Assembly (NCBI RefSeq): GCF_910594005.1
Contig: NC_057835.1
Span: forward strand, 46,772,001 to 46,836,000
Direction of reading: 5' to 3'
From: Cervus elaphus
Lineage: Eukaryota > Chordata > Mammalia > Artiodactyla > Cervidae
Length of the DNA stretch: 64,000 nucleotides
In this document: positions 61,201 to 64,000 of the stretch, piece after piece
How the letters are laid out: each line of letters opens with the position of its first letter
Numbering within the stretch: position 1 is the stretch's first letter
The notes under the pieces: generated by a model
Database searches by the model: none
The model's input: the letters and a program-made list of their open reading frames with translations, nothing else
Told to the model about the DNA's origin: nothing
Made by a program: the position numbers and the translations under genes

Positions 61201-61495
61201 AAGTGTCCCGGGCCGGCCCCTTTGCAGGAGAGAAGGCAGTTAATCACAGGAGTGTCTGTGAACGTCTATGCAGTGGGATGCCATCCATCACAGGCTTTTT
61301 AATACAGAAAGTCTCCTGGGTCCCAGGAACGTGTTATTTTAAGGCTCCAGTAGACACACGTCACTCTCACCTGTCGCAACTGGAACACAGAAAGATGAGG
61401 AAGGTGATGAGGAAGAAGGTGGCCACAGATGCCAGGCTCCCCAAGAGGATGATCTGTGTTTGTCCCTCGATCAGCAAGCTTCCCTCGGATCCCAT
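42187..61495 (-). CDS. PAG1: PAG1 coding region (six coding exons, 435 aa): Csk-binding transmembrane adaptor PAG/Cbp
   Basis: PAG1 is a type III transmembrane adaptor of lipid rafts. When phosphorylated by Src-family kinases such as Fyn it recruits Csk, which in turn shuts Src kinases down; it also binds EBP50/NHERF1 through its C-terminus. Joining the six minus-strand exons at their GT/AG sites keeps one reading frame of 435 residues; human PAG1 is 432. Visible parts: short extracellular N-terminus (1-14), one hydrophobic membrane span (about 15-36), the CSSC palmitoylation motif (Cys37, Cys40), then a long acidic cytoplasmic tail. Tyrosines in SH2-type contexts lie at 105, 163, 181, 227, 317, 341, 359, 389 and 419. 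Tyr317 in MYSSV is the Csk docking site. A proline-rich PPPVPVK stretch sits near 255-270 and the chain ends in the PDZ ligand ITRL. Numbering matches human up to residue 359, then shifts by two or three through small insertions. Identification rests on recalled family sequence and is very secure. Confidence 0.97.
42665..43360 (-). mobile_element. Old L1 3' end
   Basis: ACACACAGTATTGTTAGTTC, GAATAATATTCCATTATGTA, CATTCATCTGTTGATAGACA, AATAATGCTGCAATAAACAG: reverse L1 3' region. Confidence 0.8.
43178..43205. repeat. (TG)n microsatellite
   Basis: Thirteen or so pure TG units grown inside the L1 copy. Confidence 0.95.
43650..43785. mobile_element. MER5-like hAT fragment
   Basis: CTGGGGCCCCACCCCAGATC, GATTCTGATGTCCACTAAG and GAGAACCACTGA follow the MER5 pattern. 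Confidence 0.5.
43887..44030 (-). mobile_element. Ruminant L1 3'UTR fragment
   Basis: TTATTGAAGGATAATTGCTT, CAACATGAATCAGCCATAGG; same element type as 32594-32800. Confidence 0.78.
44063..44268 (-). mobile_element. Bov-tA SINE
   Basis: GTCCCTCAGTCATATCCGAC to GAGCCACCAGGGAAGTC, reverse. Confidence 0.93.
44379..44592 (+). mobile_element. Bov-tA SINE
   Basis: GGGCTTCCCAGGTGTCTCAG to GTCAGATATGACTGCACC. Confidence 0.92.
44700..44870 (+). mobile_element. BovB LINE extreme 3' end
   Basis: GAGAAGGGGATGACAGAAGA through ACTGAACAACAACAAAG tail. Confidence 0.9.
45474..46085 (-). mobile_element. BovB LINE 3' part with ORF2 C-terminus
   Basis: The longest BovB piece here (about 610 bp). Minus-strand frames at 45779-46080 and 45497-45745 encode the recognisable C-terminal part of the BovB reverse-transcriptase protein (motifs YGCESWTVKKAE and WRRLLRVPW in the first, MRWLDG in the second). 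The two parts are in different frames, so the copy is dead and 5' truncated. Confidence 0.93.
46147..46365 (+). mobile_element. Bov-tA SINE
   Basis: GGGCTTCCCTGGTGGCTCAG to GACTGAGCCACTAAGC, little decayed; ends in GCATGCATGCATGG. Confidence 0.94.
47203..47260. repeat. (TA)n/(TG) compound microsatellite
   Basis: TA runs with ACACAC and TGTGTA interruptions, followed by a T tract. Confidence 0.95.
47260..47370 (-). mobile_element. CHR-type SINE
   Basis: T tract, TTCAGCCTGGCTTGTAGAAT and a GGACTGCCAGGGAATT end. Confidence 0.78.
47722..47940 (-). mobile_element. Bov-tA SINE
   Basis: AGTTGTGTCTGACTCTGTGT to GCGCCACCTGGAAAGCCC. Confidence 0.93.
47988..48262 (+). mobile_element. Bov-A2 dimeric SINE
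   Basis: Two monomers (47988-48117 and 48137-48262) joined by a CACTTTTCACTTTCCTGCAT linker and ending in AGCAGCAGC. Confidence 0.92.
48930..48989 (-). CDS. PAG1: PAG1 coding exon 5 (residues 293-312)
   Basis: A 60-nt exon (20 codons, phase 0 at both ends) between acceptor TGTTCTAACAG and donor GAG|GTGAGTTTT. It encodes RLSSLSYKSREEDPNLTEEE, the acidic lead-in to the Csk-binding tyrosine in the next exon. Because it is symmetrical, skipping would keep the frame and remove only 20 residues just before Tyr317. Confidence 0.94.
49450..51570 (+). mobile_element. Large L2 LINE remnant with RT-derived ORF debris
   Basis: About 2.1 kb in L2 sense orientation: CCACAGGTGAACTTTCCAGG, CAGCAAAACCTCTTAAAAGA, GTTGTCTAAAAA, GCTGACTTCCAAATGTACAA and ACTTGGATGACCAATACC follow the L2 ORF2 layout. 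The reading frame is broken throughout (for example 50542-51027), so it is not a gene. Confidence 0.7.
51572..51692 (-). mobile_element. BovB LINE 3' end fragment
   Basis: AGTCACTAAGTCGTGTCTGA, CTGGAGTTTGCTCAAACTCA, in reverse; inserted into the L2 copy. Confidence 0.88.
51717..51930 (+). mobile_element. Bov-tA SINE
   Basis: GGGCTTTCCTGGCTGCTCGG to GACACGACTGAGCGACTTCA; flanked by ATATAT runs. Confidence 0.93.
51960..52125 (+). mobile_element. L2 LINE 3' end (continues 49450 copy)
   Basis: AAATGTAAGCTCCACAGGGG, GCATTCCCAGCACCTAGATC and AATGAATGCATGAAT: classic L2 3' end, separated from the body by the BovB/Bov-tA insertions. Confidence 0.8.
52536..52754 (+). mobile_element. Bov-tA SINE
   Basis: GGGCTTCCCAAGTGACGCTA to GACTGAAGCGACTTAGCACG. 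Confidence 0.93.
52856..53071 (+). mobile_element. Bov-tA SINE, young
   Basis: TGGACTTTCCTGGTGGCTCA to GAGCGACTTCACTTCACTTC; close to consensus. Confidence 0.94.
53773..54374 (-). CDS. PAG1: PAG1 large coding exon 4 (residues 92-292)
   Basis: A 602-nt exon from acceptor TGCTTTAG (AG at 54376-54375) to donor AACAAG|GTGGGC (GT at 53772-53771). It carries four tyrosines in SH2-type contexts: Tyr105 (HYEEV), Tyr163 (PYEVL), Tyr181 (LYETV) and Tyr227 (EYASV). It also has the proline-rich PPPVPVK segment near its end, followed by an acidic Glu-rich stretch. The positions of all four tyrosines equal those of human PAG1, so there is no net length change up to here. The exon ends in phase 0 at Lys292. 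Reading on past the donor gives 16 unrelated residues and a stop, which supports the splice site. Confidence 0.97.
54531..54726 (+). mobile_element. Bov-tA SINE
   Basis: GGGCTTCCCTGGTGGCTCAG to GAACTGGACACAACA. Confidence 0.93.
54985..55090 (+). mobile_element. MIR, 5' part (split)
   Basis: ATCTTAGGCAAATTAACAAC followed by TTCTCTGTG is the middle of MIR; it breaks off where the MLT1 LTR begins and resumes at 55768. Confidence 0.6.
55091..55767 (+). mobile_element. MLT1-type MaLR LTR, interrupted by a SINE
   Basis: TGCATCCTAATCCCTAGATT, ACCTTGAGATGGGGAGGA, GGTGGGCCCAGTGTAAC, GGGTCCTTATAAGTG, GCGACTTCTAGAAGCTGAAG, GTGTGGTAATTTGCTGCAGC: the layout of a MaLR LTR. A Bov-tA at 55281-55486 splits it. 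Confidence 0.65.
55281..55486 (+). mobile_element. Bov-tA SINE inside MLT1
   Basis: GGGCTTCCCTGGTGGCTTAC to GAGCGGCTAACAC; both flanks carry AGTGAAAGGG, the target-site duplication. Confidence 0.94.
55768..55955 (+). mobile_element. MIR, 3' part (split)
   Basis: TCCTCATCTGTAAACTGAGG continues the MIR broken at 55090. Confidence 0.65.
56472..56568 (-). CDS. PAG1: PAG1 coding exon 3 (residues 60-91)
   Basis: A 97-nt exon. The acceptor is TTCTTGTAG (AG at 56570-56569) and the donor is GACA|GTAAGTG (GT at 56471-56470). It encodes PSDKEMFSRSVTSLATD and the following Ser/Asn-rich stretch up to Asp91, plus the first base of Ile92. No tyrosine lies in it; it is a linker between the membrane-proximal part and the phosphotyrosine-rich tail. 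Confidence 0.94.
56630..56770 (-). mobile_element. CHR-type SINE
   Basis: TTTGGTCAAACTGCACAGCC, GTTCCCCAACAGGGATTGAA, GGACCACCAGGGCATTCCCT; about 60 bases inside the intron from the exon 3 acceptor. Confidence 0.82.
57713..57918 (+). mobile_element. Bov-tA SINE
   Basis: GGGCCTCCCAGGTGGCTCAG to GACACGACTTGGTGAC. Confidence 0.92.
58539..58767 (+). mobile_element. Bov-tA SINE with duplicated tail
   Basis: GGGCTTCCCTGGTGACTCAG; the tail TGACTCAACAACAACTTAG is followed by a second TGACTCAACGACAAC. Confidence 0.93.
58984..59412 (+). mobile_element. MLT1-type MaLR LTR
   Basis: TGTCATGGGTTGAATTTTCA start, GACACAAACACACACAGAGG, GAAGATGGTGTGAAGAGTCA, TTCTAGCCTCCAGAACTGAG and a CCACTCAGCTTGCGGTCCTT end. 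Near full length. Confidence 0.75.
59478..59536 (+). mobile_element. Bov-tA 3' scrap
   Basis: TGCAAGGAGCCGGACACAAC then TGAAGTGACTGAGCACGC; only the 3' end is present. Confidence 0.6.
59668..59704. repeat. (CA)n/(TG)n repeat abutting PAG1 exon 2 donor
   Basis: CATGTGTGTGCACACACACA continuing to GCACACTCACC, whose last bases are the splice donor (reverse). Confidence 0.9.
59710..59761 (-). CDS. PAG1: PAG1 coding exon 2 (juxtamembrane, residues 42-59)
   Basis: A 52-nt exon between acceptor CTGTTTCAG (AG at 59763-59762) and donor GTG|GTGAGTG (GT at 59709-59708). It completes Arg42 and encodes EKKPRPHSGDHENLMNV, the basic juxtamembrane stretch just inside the membrane. It ends in phase 0. A (CA)n-type repeat begins within a few bases of the donor on the intron side. 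Confidence 0.95.
59762..61370 (-). other. PAG1 intron between coding exons 1 and 2
   Basis: Donor GTGAGAG at 61370, acceptor TTTCAG at 59762. No recent SINE. T runs at 60082-60094 and 60765-60780 and a tandem CATATATAAGGTCT pair at 61120-61150 are the only small repeats noticed. Confidence 0.8.
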
Positions 61496-61578
61496 GGTGG
61501 GCGCGGGGAGTGGCACGGGCTGCTGGGGTCAGTCAGTCCTTCCAAGGTGGCGACATGGGGGCAGAGGGTGGCGTCCTC
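61371..61578 (-). CDS. PAG1: PAG1 first coding exon (5'UTR end, start codon, membrane span)
   Basis: The acceptor is TTCTCTCTGCAG, giving an exon start at 61578; the donor is ACAG|GTGAGAG with GT at 61370-61369. The first 83 bases are 5'UTR and translation starts at the ATG at 61495-61493. The context ACCATGG is a strong Kozak match. The coding part (125 nt) encodes residues 1-41 plus two bases of Arg42: the short ectodomain MGSEGSLLIEG, a membrane span of about 20 hydrophobic residues and the palmitoylated CSSC. No earlier in-frame ATG lies in the exon. The 5'UTR contains a short upstream ORF (separate entry). Further 5' non-coding exons must lie outside the window. Confidence 0.95.
61533..61556 (-). 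promoter_or_regulatory. Upstream ORF in PAG1 5'UTR (7 codons plus stop)
   Basis: Within the 5'UTR part of the first coding exon an ATG at 61556-61554 opens a 7-codon ORF (MSPPWKD) that stops at 61533, 37 bases before the main start and in another frame. Its context (C at -3, T at +4) is weak, so most ribosomes would be expected to scan past it. A short uORF of this kind usually lowers translation modestly. That it is translated is inference; its presence in the exon is read directly, provided the acceptor at 61579-61580 is the one used. Confidence 0.6.
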
Positions 61579-61893
61579 CTGCAGAGAGAACAGGGAGTGT
61601 TTTGACAACTTCTCAGGAGAGGTGCTAGAATCTGGTAGCAAGTTCCTGTGGGGGAGGGGCTAGATGGGAGTGGGGGTGGGGGCGAGTCTGAGCAGAGCAG
61701 GGAGGTGTGTACAGAATGCACTGGACTCGGCCTGGAACAAGTACCGCTCTGTGGTCCAGGCTTTTGTTTTCTCACCCAAAATGCAAAGCAGGAGTGTGCA
61801 GTGCCTAGCTCTGTGTTTGAGGCCACAGATGTTATTTTTGTGTGTTTGGGGGATAGATTCTTAATCTTTTCAAGTAAGACTCCAAGTCTTTCT

Positions 61894-61953
61894 AATTATT
61901 ATTTTTCACCTTTAAATATTTAAATAAATGCAAAATGTTTCACCTGGAGAAAA
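61894..61953 (+). repeat. Inverted-repeat arm A
   Basis: AATTATTATTTTTCACCTTT ... AATGTTTCACCTGGAGAAAA; its reverse complement lies at 63219-63278 with only a small indel/mismatch near the middle. Confidence 0.93.
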
Positions 61954-62366
61954 TCTGCTTAAAAATAAACAAAAAATAAATACACGTTTATTTGGATTCC
62001 TTTTTTTCCACAGAACACTGTAAACCATTTATTACCGCTTTCACAAAAACGTAGTTTGCAACTTCCCCACTTGAATCCTCAACTCCCCAAGCCTGCTTCT
62101 CTCCGAGAAGGTTTAAGGTCAATACAATTAATGACATAGATAGTCTTTATATTCACCATGAGAAACAGTTATCTGTTCTGAGCCTATGACTTTATTTTCA
62201 GGGCTGGCTTTCATGAAAGTTTGTAAGCATTCAGTAAGTCTACTTTCAAGACACTGGAGGAAAGTCTGTGCTGAGAACACATCACCAGCAGCAAAGAAGC
62301 GTAGTGATAAACAACTACAAACTGAACCTAAGAGCTGTTGCCAGGACATCGTAGTACCGAGCACAT

Positions 62367-62591
62367 GGGGGATCCCTAGGTGGCGCTAGTGGTAAAGAGC
62401 CCATCTGCCAAGGCAGGAGATGTAGGAAACTCAGGTTCGATCCCAGGGTCAGGAAGATCCCCTGGAGGCGGGCATGGCAACCCAGTCCAGTATTCTTGCC
62501 CGGAGAATCCCATGTACAGAGAAGCCTGGTGGGCTACAGTCCATAGGGTCGCAAAGAGTCGGACACAACCGAAGTGACTTAGCACACACGC
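62367..62591 (+). mobile_element. Bov-tA SINE
   Basis: GGGATCCCTAGGTGGCGCTA to GACCGAAGTGACTTAGCACA-like end; lies between the two inverted arms. Confidence 0.92.
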
Positions 62592-62599
62592 AGTCAAGT

Positions 62600-62710
62600 G
62601 CTTTCCTCATTCAATCGCTGACACTAGCCTATGAGGAAAGCATGCCCAACTCCCATTTTTCAGACAAGGAAGCTGAAGGTCAGGCACTAAGTTCCCCCGC
62701 CGTGTCGTCA
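62600..62710 (-). mobile_element. MIR fragment
   Basis: CCCATTTTTCAGACAAGGAA then GCTGAAGGTCAGGCAC, reverse MIR core. Confidence 0.5.
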
Positions 62711-63218
62711 GGCCCAGCGGCAGCGGAGGAGCGGAGTCCGCCAGCTCTGACTCCGGCACTTGTGGCCTCTGCCCCTAGAGGGCGCTCCTTCTCACTGGGG
62801 GCTATTGCTCCCAGGTCCAGAGAGTTACAAGGCTTCTAAATGAAAACAGCCAATGAGCTTTGTGAAATATTTTAAGATTTAGATTTTGAAAAACAGAGCA
62901 CTATTTCAAATGAATGATTTGCTTTCTCATCAGAGATGCCTTGTTTAACGAACATTTTGCTTTGTTCAATTCTAGAACATTTCTCACTTACACAGCCTTA
63001 GCTTCATTCTCAAGTTACGTGAATAAAGTCAGCTAATAAATATTTGTGTCATGACAATACATCAGAACTCAAAACACTTTTTAATAAAAAGGCTGGTTGA
63101 TATTTGCATTTCCATTTGCTCCTTGACAGAGCTGGGCCTATGTAGCCAACCACTGAGCACCTACATCAAGCCTGCACCTGGGCAGCTTAGGGAGTGCACT
63201 GTGGTTCAATGGGAGAAA

Positions 63219-63278
63219 ATTTTCTCCAGGTGAAACATTTTGCATTTATTTAAATAGTCAAAGGTGAAAAATAATAAT
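63219..63278 (-). repeat. Inverted-repeat arm B
   Basis: ATTTTCTCCAGGTGAAACAT ... AAAGGTGAAAAATAATAATT; pairs with 61894-61953. Confidence 0.93.
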
Positions 63279-64000
63279 TTTTTAAAAAGCTGGAGAAAAA
63301 GAAATTGTATCTGTTAAGTATGCAGAGAGAATTCTAGGAGATGAAGCTGACTGCTTTCTATATGGCCTTAAACCAACACGAACACGTCCTAAAGCTCCAT
63401 AAATACATAAACATACAACTTCCTGGGCAATAAAGAACTGCATTCTTCCTGTGTTGGTTATACATTATACCTGTGAACACTGCATGCATACTGTCATGGA
63501 CGGTCACGTTGCCTTTGCCTGTTTGCCCCTGGACAGCTATAACTGAAGAGCGCTTCTCTTATGATTCGTGGCAACAATGAATAATTCACTTTAAACTTAG
63601 GCTACAAATTGGCACCAGAGTAAGTTATTAAAATACATTCAAGCAAGCATATAAATCAATAAATGTTTATATCCAGGTCCATGTGCAGCACATTTTAACA
63701 GGCACAAACAAAGGAGATCTGTTGTGCGGGCATTTGTGTGTTCCTTCTTTCATTTGCTCACTCATTCGTACAATGATTAATCAGTGTCTATTTATAAAGA
63801 GCTAGGTCCTTAGAAAATAGTTTCCTTAGTGAATTATTCAAAAGCCCATCTATCCAGCAAGCCCCTCTCTCATCTCTGTTTCTCCTTCTCTCAACAGGGG
63901 GAGGCAATAGAACATAACATGGTGCTCCACCTCGCAGAGCAGTGTGGGGAGGAGAAGGATGAAAGCAGATTATTACCAGCGACTGAATAAAGGATGTAAC

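Larger units (their letters stand above)
61579..64000 (-). other. PAG1 intron upstream of first coding exon (partial)
   Basis: Begins after the acceptor TTCTCTCTGCAG and runs off the window. Contains a 60-bp inverted-repeat pair, a Bov-tA and a MIR; 62712-63218 and 63279-64000 show nothing I can name. Confidence 0.75.

Overview
The window is genomic DNA of a ruminant, most likely a bovid. The evidence is the very high density of Bov-tA and Bov-A2 SINEs, BovB LINE fragments and tRNA-Glu-type CHR SINEs in both orientations, together with older mammalian repeats (MIR, L2, L3/CR1-like, L1M, MLT1, MER2/Tigger). The species cannot be fixed from the sequence alone. GC content and intron-split coding sequence are as expected for a vertebrate; there is no bacterial or plasmid content.

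One protein-coding gene is recognisable: PAG1 (Csk-binding protein, PAG/Cbp), read from the minus strand. All six coding exons are present, at about 61371-61495, 59710-59761, 56472-56568, 53773-54374, 48930-48989 and 42187-42558. Each boundary has a GT/AG splice site and the phases add up to a 435-residue protein. The upstream non-coding exon(s) and promoter lie beyond position 64000. A long 3'UTR of about 9.1 kb runs from 42186 down to a polyadenylation signal at 33082-33087.

Layout. 1-33060 is intergenic DNA downstream of PAG1. It has no supportable gene; it holds an ERV-type LTR (680-1165), about thirty younger retroposon insertions and older LINE/DNA-transposon remnants. 33062-42186 is the PAG1 3'UTR, whose proximal 3.4 kb is free of recognisable repeats and whose distal part has absorbed SINE, BovB and MIR pieces. 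42187-61578 holds the coding exons and introns; the introns carry a 2 kb L2 copy with remnants of its reverse transcriptase, a 0.6 kb BovB 3' end, two MLT1 LTRs and many SINEs. 61579-64000 is the start of the intron upstream of the first coding exon.

I do not see an undescribed gene system. The observations most worth a second look are three separate inverted-repeat structures (15771-16004; 17862-18520 flanking a BovB end; 61894-63278 in the PAG1 intron), a direct duplication inside the 3'UTR that carries poly(A) hexamers on the gene strand, a short upstream ORF in front of the PAG1 start codon, and oppositely oriented retroposons in the 3'UTR that could pair as double-stranded RNA.
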